Shown here one piece after another: positions 15,365 to 22,933 of a DNA stretch of 64,000 bases. Source of the stretch: Gaiellales bacterium. GTDB taxonomy: Bacteria; Actinomycetota; Thermoleophilia; Gaiellales; JAICJC01. The first letter of the stretch is position 1. Every line of letters starts with the position of its first letter. Location: positions 97,618 to 161,617 of the forward strand of contig DASWRM010000010.1 in the NCBI GenBank assembly GCA_036403155.1, in the 5' to 3' direction. The notes under the pieces were generated by a model. That model did not search any database. It was not told the DNA's origin and was given only the letters and a program-made list of their open reading frames with translations. The position numbers and the translations under genes are program-made.

Positions 15365-16384
15365 ATGAACATCCGCGCCCGCGCACCGCTTCGGATCAGC
15401 TTCGCGGGAGGCGGCACCGACGTGCCGCCGTTCCCGGCGCGGGAGGGCGGGCTCGTGCTCAACGCGACCATCGACCGGTACGCGTATGGGCTGCTGCGGC
15501 CGCGCCGCGACCGGCAGGTGCGCATCGAGTCGGCCGACTTCGGAGTGTCGGTGGACTATCAGGTCGACGAGGCGCCGATCTTCGACGGACGGCTCGACCT
15601 GGTGAAGGCGGCGATTCGCCGGCTGGGGGATCCGTCCGCGCCGGGCTACGACATCTTCCTGCACTCGAATGCGCCGCCCGGGTCCGGCCTCGGCTCCAGC
15701 TCGACGGTGATGGTGACGCTGATCGGGCTGCTCAAGGACCACCACAACCTGGCGCTGACGGACTACGAGATCGCGAGCCTGTCGCACCACATCGAGCGCG
15801 TGGAGATGGGGATGCTGGGCGGGATGCAGGACCAGTACGCGGCCACGTTCGGCGGGTTCAACTTCATCGAGTTCGGCCCCGACCACGTGATCGTCAACCC
15901 TCTGCGCGTCAGCCCCGAGATCGTGAACGAGCTCGAGCACAACATGCTGCTCTGCTACACGGGCGCGACCCGGCGCTCCGACGGCGTGATCGAGGATCAG
16001 ACGACGCGCTACGAGGAGGGCGAGGAGTCGACGCTTGCCGCCCTTCGCGGGCAGAAGGAGCTGGCTGTGGAGATGAAGAACGCGCTCGTCCGCCGGCGGC
16101 CGCATGAGTTCGGCGGGCTGCTGCACGAGGCGTGGCAGCAGAAGCGCCGCATGTCGCCGAAGATCAGCACCGACTTCATCGACACGGCGTACGCCGAGGC
16201 GCGCAAGGCGGGCGCGCTGGGCGGCAAGGTGACCGGGGCGGGCGGCGGTGGCTACATGCTCTTCTACTGCGAGTTCCAGAAGAAGCACCGGGTCGCCGAG
16301 GCGCTGACCCGGATGGGAGGCGTCGTGACCGAGTTTGCGTTCGAACCCGACGGGCTGACGACGTGGAGCATCGACGATGGCTGA
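15365..16384 (+). CDS. hddA: D-glycero-D-manno-heptose 7-phosphate kinase (HddA-like, GHMP family)
   Basis: GHMP-superfamily sugar kinase (339 aa) that phosphorylates the anomeric carbon of heptose 7-phosphate in the GDP-D,D-heptose route. The N-terminal RAPLRISFAGGGTDVPPF, the ATP-binding loop PPGSGLGSSSTVMV and the C-terminal GKVTGAGGGGYML are the three GHMP motifs. The next two genes encode the other steps of the same pathway. The ATG at 15365 precedes the conserved first strand directly; TTG 15353 is possible. It overlaps gmhA by 8 bases. Confidence 0.9.
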   Translation: MNIRARAPLRISFAGGGTDVPPFPAREGGLVLNATIDRYAYGLLRPRRDRQVRIESADFGVSVDYQVDEAPIFDGRLDLVKAAIRRLGDPSAPGYDIFLHSNAPPGSGLGSSSTVMVTLIGLLKDHHNLALTDYEIASLSHHIERVEMGMLGGMQDQYAATFGGFNFIEFGPDHVIVNPLRVSPEIVNELEHNMLLCYTGATRRSDGVIEDQTTRYEEGEESTLAALRGQKELAVEMKNALVRRRPHEFGGLLHEAWQQKRRMSPKISTDFIDTAYAEARKAGALGGKVTGAGGGGYMLFYCEFQKKHRVAEALTRMGGVVTEFAFEPDGLTTWSIDDG

Positions 16385-16952
16385 CCGGGCGCTGCGCCGG
16401 CTCCAGCTGCATGCCGAGATGGCGGCTGCGCTCGCGACCGGCGAGCTGGCCGCGGCGGTCGACGGGTGTGCCGAGGCGCTGGCGGCCAGGCTGGCGGACG
16501 GCGGCATGCTGCTCGTGTTCGGCAACGGCGGCAGCGCGGCGGACGCGCAGCACGTCGCGGCCGAGTTCACGGGGCGCTACATGCTGGAGCGCCCGCCGCT
16601 CCCGGCGGTCGCGCTGGCCGAGAACGGGGCGGCGGTGACGGCGATCGGCAACGACTACGGCTTCGACCAGGTCTTCGCCCGCCAGGTGCGCGCCTATGCC
16701 GGCAACGGGGGCGCCGCGATCGCCCTCTCGACGAGCGGCTCGTCGGCGAACGTGCTCGAGGGGCTGCGCGCCGCGGCGGAGTCCGGGCTGCTGGCGATCG
16801 GGGTGACCGGCCCGCGAGGCGAGGCGATGCGGGACCTGTGCGACCATCTGATCGTGATCCCGGCGGACGACACTCCGCAGATCCAGGAGGGGACGATGCT
16901 CGTGCTGCACACGCTGTGCGAGCTGGTCGAGCAGCGGCTGTTCGGCGAATGA
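16377..16952 (+). CDS. gmhA: sedoheptulose 7-phosphate isomerase GmhA
   Basis: SIS-domain isomerase (191 aa) converting sedoheptulose 7-phosphate to D-glycero-D-manno-heptose 7-phosphate, first step of activated heptose synthesis. The phosphate-binding block LLVFGNGGSAADAQHVAAEF is diagnostic, with ALSTSGSSANVL as the second SIS motif and the catalytic-type Glu/His residues in IQEGTMLVLHTLCE. It sits between hddA and gmhB with overlapping ends. Confidence 0.94.
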   Translation: MADRALRRLQLHAEMAAALATGELAAAVDGCAEALAARLADGGMLLVFGNGGSAADAQHVAAEFTGRYMLERPPLPAVALAENGAAVTAIGNDYGFDQVFARQVRAYAGNGGAAIALSTSGSSANVLEGLRAAAESGLLAIGVTGPRGEAMRDLCDHLIVIPADDTPQIQEGTMLVLHTLCELVEQRLFGE

Positions 16953-17446
16953 GCAGGCGGGCGGCGTTCCTCGACCGCGACGGCACCATCAACGTGAAGG
17001 CGCCGGAGGGCGCGTACGTGACCCGGCCGGAGCAGTTCGCGTTCCTGCCCGGCGCCGAAGAGGCGATCGGGCTGCTGGCGGCGGCCGGCTGGCGGGTGGT
17101 CGTCGTGACGAACCAGCGCGGAATCGCGCTCGGGCGGATGACCCTCGCCGATGTCGACGCGGTCAACGCCCGCCTCGCGCACCTGCCGGTGGACGCCGTG
17201 TTCGTCTGTCCCCACGACCGGGGCGTCTGCGAGTGCCGAAAGCCCGGCGTGGGGCTGTTTCTCCAGGCGCGCGAGCGCTTTCCGGAGATCGCGTTCGAGC
17301 GGTCGGTGATGATCGGCGACTCGGACTCCGACATCGCCGCGGGCCGCGCGATCGGCGCGCGCACGTTCAGGGTGGGCGAGCCGCCGCTGCCGTCGCTGCG
17401 CGAGGTGGCCGAGCAGCTGGCCGGCGAACCGGTCACCGATGCGTGA
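16949..17446 (+). CDS. gmhB: D,D-heptose 1,7-bisphosphate phosphatase GmhB
   Basis: HAD-superfamily phosphatase (165 aa) removing the 7-phosphate of heptose 1,7-bisphosphate. The HAD nucleophile motif is FLDRDGTIN, motif II is VVTNQRGIALG, the zinc-binding Cys/His cluster is in CPHDRGVCECRKP, and the last motif is MIGDSDSDI. The ATG overlaps the gmhA stop by four bases. The guanylyltransferase HddC that would finish GDP-heptose is not in the window. A long hairpin follows the gene. Confidence 0.93.
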   Translation: MSRRAAFLDRDGTINVKAPEGAYVTRPEQFAFLPGAEEAIGLLAAAGWRVVVVTNQRGIALGRMTLADVDAVNARLAHLPVDAVFVCPHDRGVCECRKPGVGLFLQARERFPEIAFERSVMIGDSDSDIAAGRAIGARTFRVGEPPLPSLREVAEQLAGEPVTDA

Positions 17447-17561
17447 CGCACCCGTGACGCCGCCGCCACCTGCACGACTGTGACGGCCCGTTGCCGGGAC
17501 GTTGCAGTACGGCGGCCGGGGACCAGTCACGCAGGAGTCACGACCTGCTCGCGCTGCCGTT

Positions 17562-17600
17562 GCCGGAGGACGGACGGGAGGGAGAGATCCGTCCTCCGGC
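17562..17600. terminator. strong bidirectional hairpin terminator
   Basis: A perfect 13-bp inverted repeat: GCCGGAGGACGGA at 17562-17574 pairs with 17588-17600 around a 13-nt loop. After a 2-3 nt internal bulge the stem continues with GCTGCC (17553) pairing GGCAGC (17603). It lies between two convergent genes and touches the stop codon of the minus-strand one. There is no U-tract, as is usual in GC-rich actinobacteria. Confidence 0.8.
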
Positions 17601-17608
17601 GTGGCAGC

Positions 17609-17998
17609 TCAAGCTGCGACCGGCTCCGCCACCTCGATGCTGCCGAGCCACTGCAGCGCCTCGCCGGCGGCCTGGCGGCCGGCGGCGAACACGCCCTCGA
17701 CGCTGGTTCGCGTCGACTCCTCGGCGGTGATCAGGTGGCCGTGCCTGTCATGGGCAAGCCAGTCGCGGAATACGGCCGGAAGGGGGCCGTTGTCGGTGGC
17801 GATCACGACCGCGCGGCCGCGCAGCTCCCGCTCGCCGTCCCACACTCGGAGCGGACGGTGGAGCAGGTCGACGCGGGTCGGGATCATGGGCACCACCATC
17901 GGGTGTAGTCCATTGAGCCGGGCAACGGTGGCCGCCTCGACGACGGCCGCGCCGCTCCCGACGATGATCAGATCGTGGATGTCGGTGATGCTGTCCAT
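17609..17998 (-). pseudogene. degenerate mini thioredoxin-reductase-like protein
   Basis: A 129-aa frame resembling only the two ends of the FAD domain of thioredoxin reductase. The N-terminus DLIIVGSGAAVVEA matches the dinucleotide-binding start but has lost the third Gly of GxGxxG. The C-terminus STRTSVEGVFAAGRQAAGE matches the final FAD motif, with Arg replacing the Asp of AGD. The NADPH domain and the redox CxxC are absent. It has an intact start and a good ribosome site (GAGGA 9 nt upstream), so it is expressed or only recently decayed. It could be a small protein with a new, non-redox role. Confidence 0.55.
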
Positions 17999-18083
17999 GC
18001 GGACATCCTCGTTGAATGGAGCCGCGGCGGCCAGGGGGTTAACCGCACCTGGCGGTGTGGCTCCCCGGCGTCCGTGGCCCCGA

Positions 18084-18089
18084 TAGCCT
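18084..18089 (+). promoter_or_regulatory. -10 hexamer for the glycosyltransferase at 18096
   Basis: TAGCCT, 6 nt and GTG at 18096. Confidence 0.45.
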
Positions 18090-18095
18090 GCGCCC

Positions 18096-19178
18096 GTGCG
18101 CATCGTCATCGCCAACCCGCCGGGGTTCGGCGGCCCCGACTACGACCACCACCTCTGCACGGCGCTCGCCGCCGAGGGGGAGGACGTCGAGCTCGTCACC
18201 ACCCGCTTTCGCTTCGGCGCGATGCCCCAGCCCGAGGGCTACCGCCGCAGCACGCTCTTCTACCCGGTCTCGGCGCGGCTGTTCGGCCGGTCGCGGCTGC
18301 GCGTGCCGGTCAAGATCGCGGAGCACCCGTTCGGGATGCTGCAGCTCGCACGCCGCAGCGCGGACGTCGTCCACGTGCAGTGGCTGTCCATCCCCGAGCT
18401 CGACCGCCATCTGCTCCGCAGCCGCGCGCCGCTCGTGTACACGGCGCACGACCATGCCCAGCGGCGGACGGCCGGCAAGGCGCGCGTCTGGGAGGCGCTG
18501 TACGACCGGTTCGCGCGGATCGTGGCGCACTCCGACTCCGGCCGGCGTGCGCTCGCCGCGCAGGGCATCCCCGAGCACAAGCTGCGGGTGATCCCGCACC
18601 CGATCATCCGCACCGACCCGCCTCGCACCGACGACGGACGCACGCTGCTGTGCTTCGGCCTGATCCGGCCCTACAAGGGCATCGACGACGCGATCGAGGT
18701 GACTCGGCTCGTGGACGGCGCCCGCCTGCTCGTCGCCGGTGACCCGATGGAGCCGGTCGAGGGCTACCAGCGCCAGGCGGGCGACCTCGCGGAATGGCGG
18801 CTCGGATACCTGCCGCAGGCGGAGGTCGACCGCGCGTACGGCGATGCCACGCTCGCCGTCTTCCCCTATAGGCCCGGGCTCGACCAGTCGGGAACCCTCC
18901 TGCGGGCGCTCGGCGCGGGAGTGCCGGCGGTCGCCTACGACGTCGGCGGCCTCGGCGAGAACGTCCGACGGTTCGGTGCCGGCCGTGTCGTCCCGGCGGG
19001 CGATGTCGAGGCGATGGCAGCCGCCGTGCGCGAGCTGCTCGACGATCCGACCGCCCTTGCGGAGGCGCGCCGGGGCGCCTCGCGGGCACGCGACACGCTC
19101 ACCTGGCCCGCATCCGCCCGGCTTCACATCGAGCTCTACCGGGAGCTGCTCGGCGCCGACCGTCCGCCTGCTTCGTAG
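18096..19178 (+). CDS. glycosyltransferase family 4
   Basis: GT-B glycosyltransferase (360 aa). The N-terminal domain begins IVIANPPGFGGPDYDHHL. The C-terminal sugar-nucleotide domain starts with LLCFGLIRPYKGIDDAI and contains FPYRPGLDQSGTLLRALGAGVPAVA, in the place of the EX7E motif of the family. It is probably cytoplasmic and transfers a sugar onto a lipid-linked glycan; donor and acceptor are unknown. The next gene has its own promoter 14 nt downstream. Confidence 0.88.
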   Translation: MRIVIANPPGFGGPDYDHHLCTALAAEGEDVELVTTRFRFGAMPQPEGYRRSTLFYPVSARLFGRSRLRVPVKIAEHPFGMLQLARRSADVVHVQWLSIPELDRHLLRSRAPLVYTAHDHAQRRTAGKARVWEALYDRFARIVAHSDSGRRALAAQGIPEHKLRVIPHPIIRTDPPRTDDGRTLLCFGLIRPYKGIDDAIEVTRLVDGARLLVAGDPMEPVEGYQRQAGDLAEWRLGYLPQAEVDRAYGDATLAVFPYRPGLDQSGTLLRALGAGVPAVAYDVGGLGENVRRFGAGRVVPAGDVEAMAAAVRELLDDPTALAEARRGASRARDTLTWPASARLHIELYRELLGADRPPAS

Positions 19179-19181
19179 AAT
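19176..19181 (+). promoter_or_regulatory. -10 hexamer for the phosphoglycosyl transferase gene
   Basis: TAGAAT, 10 nt and ATG 19192; its first three bases (TAG) are the stop codon of the preceding gene. Confidence 0.45.
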
Positions 19182-19191
19182 CCAGGGCGCT

Positions 19192-19827
19192 ATGGGGCTC
19201 TACGAACGCGGAGGCAAGCGCGCGCTCGACATCGCCGGCGCGGGCGCGATGGCGGTCGTGGCGGCGCCGGTCATGGGGGTGGTCGCCGCTGCCCTCTGGC
19301 GCACCCAGGGCCGGCCGATCATCTTCACCCAGGAGCGCGTCGGCCGGCATGGCAGGACGTTCACGATCTTCAAGTTCCGCACGATGATCCGCGGCGCCGC
19401 CGGGCAGGGCGCCGGGCTCTGGTTCGAGCGAGACGACCCGCGGATCACGCCGCTCGGCAAGTGGCTGCGCGCGACGTCGCTCGACGAGTTGCCCCAGCTG
19501 TGGAACATCGTACGCGGCGACATGTCGCTCGTCGGGCCGCGGCCCAAGCCGCCCGAGCTGATCGACCGTTACCGCAGCCACTACGAGCCGACGCTCGCCG
19601 TCCGCCCCGGGCTCAGCCACCTGCCCGGCATCTCCGGCCGCAACACCCTCCGACGCTCGCAGATGATCGCGCTCGACCAGGAGTACGTCCGCCACATCAC
19701 GTTCCTCGGCGACCTCCGGCTGCTGCTTCGCACCGTGCCCGTCGTCCTCTTCAGGCACGGCTTCGACGCCGAGAACGAGAGCGAGGAGTGGGTCGAGGAC
19801 GTGCCACCCGACGGTGCCCCGGCGTGA
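19192..19827 (+). CDS. polyprenyl-phosphate phosphoglycosyl transferase (bacterial sugar transferase)
   Basis: Small monotopic phosphoglycosyl transferase (211 aa) of the PglC/WcaJ-C family, which moves a sugar phosphate from a UDP-sugar to undecaprenyl phosphate and so starts a glycan repeat unit. A hydrophobic membrane-dipping N-terminus is followed by FTQERVGRHGRTFTIFKFRTM, the catalytic LDELPQLWNIVRGDMSLVGP and PGLSHLPGISGRN. It lacks the extra N-terminal domains of WbaP. It is the only repeat-unit initiator in this locus. Confidence 0.93.
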   Translation: MGLYERGGKRALDIAGAGAMAVVAAPVMGVVAAALWRTQGRPIIFTQERVGRHGRTFTIFKFRTMIRGAAGQGAGLWFERDDPRITPLGKWLRATSLDELPQLWNIVRGDMSLVGPRPKPPELIDRYRSHYEPTLAVRPGLSHLPGISGRNTLRRSQMIALDQEYVRHITFLGDLRLLLRTVPVVLFRHGFDAENESEEWVEDVPPDGAPA

Positions 19828-20792
19828 GCGGCTGGCTGTCGTTCGACGCCTACGCCGAGGAGTGGCGCCGCGACGGCGACGGCGACCCCTACTTCGAGCC
19901 GGCGTTCCTCGCCGCGGCGGCGATCGCGCAGGGCGGCGAGCCGGCGGCATTCGCCCACGAGGGGGTGCTCTACCCGTTCCTCGTCCGGCCGCTCGACGAC
20001 GGCCGCTGCGACCTCACGAGCGCGTACGGGTTCGGAGGCCCGTGGGGCGGTGCGCCGGCCGACTGGCGCGCCGCGTTCCGGGCCGCGTGCGCCCAGCGCG
20101 GCGTCGTGTCGGAGTTCGTCCGGTTCCACCCGGTGCGCGGCAACCAGGCGATCGCCGGTGACGACGTGCGGCTGACGCACGTGCAGGACATGGTCGTCCT
20201 CGACGTGCGCGCCGACGACGAGGAGCTGGTGCGTCGGATGGTGCCCCAGGCCCGGAACAAGGTGCGCAAGGCGATGCGGGCGGGCCTGGCCGCCGAGCCG
20301 AGCCGCGACCTGGATCGCTTCTCGGCCATGTACTCGGACGCCATGCGGGCGGTCGATGCGGACCCCAGCTACCTGTTCTCGCTCGACTACTTCCGGGCGC
20401 TGGACGCGCTCGGCGACTCGCTGGTGATGCTCGACGCGGGCCACGCGGCCGCGCTCTTCCTGCGCGGCGCCGGCGCGATGCACTACTTCCTGGCCGCCTC
20501 GACCGCAGAGGGGCGCCGCACCGCGGCCGCCAACCTGGTCATCCACGAGGCGATGCGCCTCGCCCGGGACGGCGGCCTGGGCGTCCTCAACCTGGGCGGC
20601 GGCCTGCGCGGCGGCGATGCGCTGCACGCGTTCAAGTGCTCCTTCGGCCCCGGCCGGCGCCCCTACCACGTCGGTTCGGCCGTGCACGACCGGGAGGCGT
20701 ACGACCGGCTGGCGGCCGCCGCCGGCGCGGATCCCGACGAGTCGTTCTTCCCCGCGTACAGGCGGCCCGCGGCCGCCGCGGCGCAGGCGTGA
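19824..20792 (+). CDS. GNAT/FemAB-like acyltransferase
   Basis: Protein of 322 aa with the layout of FemAB/CelD-like GNAT proteins: RMVPQARNKVRKAMRAGL in the middle, where FemAB-like proteins have their Arg-rich helix, then AALFLRGAGAMHYFLAAS and NLVIHEAMRLARDGGLGVL in the acyl-CoA-binding half. These enzymes transfer amino-acyl or acyl groups to cell-wall or polysaccharide precursors; an N-acyl sugar modification fits the context. The start is GTG 19824 in a GTGA overlap. Confidence 0.75.
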   Translation: MSGWLSFDAYAEEWRRDGDGDPYFEPAFLAAAAIAQGGEPAAFAHEGVLYPFLVRPLDDGRCDLTSAYGFGGPWGGAPADWRAAFRAACAQRGVVSEFVRFHPVRGNQAIAGDDVRLTHVQDMVVLDVRADDEELVRRMVPQARNKVRKAMRAGLAAEPSRDLDRFSAMYSDAMRAVDADPSYLFSLDYFRALDALGDSLVMLDAGHAAALFLRGAGAMHYFLAASTAEGRRTAAANLVIHEAMRLARDGGLGVLNLGGGLRGGDALHAFKCSFGPGRRPYHVGSAVHDREAYDRLAAAAGADPDESFFPAYRRPAAAAAQA

Positions 20793-20795
20793 CCC

Positions 20796-20801
20796 TATAC
20801 T
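20796..20801 (+). promoter_or_regulatory. -10 hexamer for the GT2 gene at 20809
   Basis: TATACT, 7 nt and GTG 20809. It is the closest match to TATAAT among the proposed promoters. Confidence 0.55.
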
Positions 20802-20808
20802 CGGCCCG

Positions 20809-21954
20809 GTGATCCTCCTTCTCCAGATCCTGTTCTGGGGGTCGCTCGCTGCCCTCGTCTGGACGCACCTCGCGTATCCGCCGGCCGTCGCGCTGTGGGC
20901 GCGCCTGCGCCCGTGGCCGGTCGCGAAGGGCGAGGCCCTGCCCACCGTCAGCCTGATCATCCCCGCCTACAACGAGGAGCAGGTGATCGAGGCCAAGCTC
21001 GAGAACGCGCTCGCGCTCGACTACCCGCCCGAGCTGCTCGAGATCGTGGTCACGTCGGACGCGTCGACCGACGGCACACACGAGATCGTGCGACGCTACG
21101 CCGGCCGCGGCGTCCGGCTGCTGGTCTGCGAGCGCGGCGGCAAGGTCGCCGCCCAGGATCGGGCGGTGCGCGAGACGACCGGCGAGATCGTCGCATTCGG
21201 CGACGCCAACGTCCGGTGGGATCGCGACGCGGTGAGGCAGCTGGTGCGCGACTTCGCCGACCCGCGCGTGGGCATGGTCTGCGGCTACGTGCGCCTGGTG
21301 AATCCGACCGGCGGCACCAACCAGGAGGGCCTCTACTGGCGCTACGAGATGTGGCTCCGGGAGCGCGAGTCGCGGCTGCACTCGATCACCGGCTCCAACG
21401 GTGCGATCTACGCGGTCCGCCGGGCCGCGTACCGCGAGGTCGATCCCCGGTTCGGGCACGACATGTCGTTCCCCTACCTCATGGTGCAGAACGGGTACCG
21501 GGCGGTGTACGAGCCGGGAGCGCGCGGCGTCGAGAGCATGACCACCGACATCGAGGACGAGTTCCGTCGCAAGGTGCGGATGTTCGAGCACGCCTGGCTG
21601 ATGCTGTTTCGTGGGCGGATGTTCGGCATCCGGCGGCTGGGCCCCGTGTACTGGATCGAGCTGGTGTCCCACCGCCTGCTCCGGTACTGGAGCGGGCCGC
21701 TCCACGTCGTTCTGCTGGTCGCCAGCATCGCGCTCGCCGGCCACGGATGGATCTATGCGGGGGTGCTTGCCGCCCAGCTGATCGGTCTAGCCATGGCGCT
21801 GCTGTCGATCGCGGTGCGCGGCCGCTTCCGCCCGTTACGCGTCCTGCACTACTACCTGCTGGTCACGCTGGCCACCGTGATTGCGCTGAGCGGCTATGCG
21901 CGCCACGGCGTGCCGTCGACCTGGGACAAGGCCGCCGGGTCGCGCGTCACCTGA
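20809..21954 (+). CDS. membrane glycosyltransferase family 2
   Basis: Processive-type GT2 (381 aa) with an N-terminal membrane segment (residues 2-25), a GT-A domain starting VSLIIPAYNEEQVIEAKLENAL, the nucleotide Asp in VVTSDASTDGT, a second acidic motif in VAFGDANVRWD and a third at FGHDMSFPYLM, then two or three C-terminal membrane helices. A QxxRW motif is not clear; RRKVRMFEHAW lies at that position. It may extend or transfer a surface sugar. The 3' end overlaps the convergent sulfotransferase gene by 8 bp. Confidence 0.88.
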   Translation: MILLLQILFWGSLAALVWTHLAYPPAVALWARLRPWPVAKGEALPTVSLIIPAYNEEQVIEAKLENALALDYPPELLEIVVTSDASTDGTHEIVRRYAGRGVRLLVCERGGKVAAQDRAVRETTGEIVAFGDANVRWDRDAVRQLVRDFADPRVGMVCGYVRLVNPTGGTNQEGLYWRYEMWLRERESRLHSITGSNGAIYAVRRAAYREVDPRFGHDMSFPYLMVQNGYRAVYEPGARGVESMTTDIEDEFRRKVRMFEHAWLMLFRGRMFGIRRLGPVYWIELVSHRLLRYWSGPLHVVLLVASIALAGHGWIYAGVLAAQLIGLAMALLSIAVRGRFRPLRVLHYYLLVTLATVIALSGYARHGVPSTWDKAAGSRVT

Positions 21955-22933
21955 CGGCCCGGCGCCCGAGCCGCCGGCGGATCAGGTAGGGCACCTCGCG
22001 GCCGCGCTCGCGCCACACGTGCAGCAGCGTGAAGTGCCAGAGCTTCACCGCCCAGTTGTGCGCCTGCCAGGCCGCCGCCGGCACCCGCGGCGGCGTCCCG
22101 CCCGCGCCGGTCTCGTATCCATGGCGCCGCAGCTCCGCGCCGGCGACCGATTCGAACAGCGCGACGTCCGAGGGGCGCATCTGCCGGCGCCACTTCCCCA
22201 CCGACGCGCCCGTGATGCCGGCGTAGAGCTCGGTGAACCATGCCTCCTGACCGGCGGCGAGGCGGTCGGGCGGCGTCTCCTCCACGGCCAGCATCCCGTC
22301 GTCGTACGCGATGCCGAGAAACGCGCAGATCACGGGCGCGATCGCCGCCGGAGCCGCCACCAGATCCTCGTAGCGGATGGTCAGCATGTCGTCCCCAAGG
22401 CGCGCCGCCGCGTCGTCGCCCGCCCGCACAGCATCGCGCCACTGGTGCGCGGCGGCCCACACGTTTGCCGGCCCGAAGGGCACCCGCAGCAGCGACAGGG
22501 CCACATCGCGGCCGTCTCGCACGACATGGACGATCCTCGCGTCGGGGAAGACGCTGCGGATCTCGTCGATGTGCGCGACGTAGTAGGGCGTCTTGTCGCC
22601 CCAGCGGGGCTTCCCGTGCCCGGCGGCGTAGGCCCGGTACGGGGCCTCGAGCGCGGCGCGGTATGCGGCGGCTCCCCGCCGCCCCTCGCGCCGCGGAGGC
22701 GCCCCCTCGAGCCGCCATTCACGGACCTTCGGGTGTCGCCAGACCGCCCGGGCCAGCCGGTCGAACTGCTCGTCGGTGTCCAGGTCGCCGAAGCGGGAGC
22801 GGATCGCCGCCATGTCGACCACGATCATCGACTCCGTGGGGATCGCCACGTCGGGGCTCCGGTCGAGGATCAGCCGCAGCATCGTCGTGCCCGAGCGGTC
22901 ACAGGCGACGATGAAGAACGGCGGCGCGGCCAT
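21947..22933 (-). CDS. PAPS-dependent sulfotransferase
   Basis: Sulfotransferase-family protein (328 aa) using PAPS to sulfate a hydroxyl or amine. The 5'-phosphosulfate loop is VACDRSGTTMLRLILD at residues 9-24 and the 3'-phosphate motif is HVVRDGRDVALSLLR. The context points to a sulfated surface glycan or lipid. PAPS can come from the APS kinase and ATP sulfurylase about 10 kb away. The gene is coupled to the upstream PQQ-repeat gene by a TGATG overlap and is the last of a four-gene minus-strand unit beginning at 26812. Confidence 0.9.
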   Translation of the reverse strand: MAAPPFFIVACDRSGTTMLRLILDRSPDVAIPTESMIVVDMAAIRSRFGDLDTDEQFDRLARAVWRHPKVREWRLEGAPPRREGRRGAAAYRAALEAPYRAYAAGHGKPRWGDKTPYYVAHIDEIRSVFPDARIVHVVRDGRDVALSLLRVPFGPANVWAAAHQWRDAVRAGDDAAARLGDDMLTIRYEDLVAAPAAIAPVICAFLGIAYDDGMLAVEETPPDRLAAGQEAWFTELYAGITGASVGKWRRQMRPSDVALFESVAGAELRRHGYETGAGGTPPRVPAAAWQAHNWAVKLWHFTLLHVWRERGREVPYLIRRRLGRRAVR

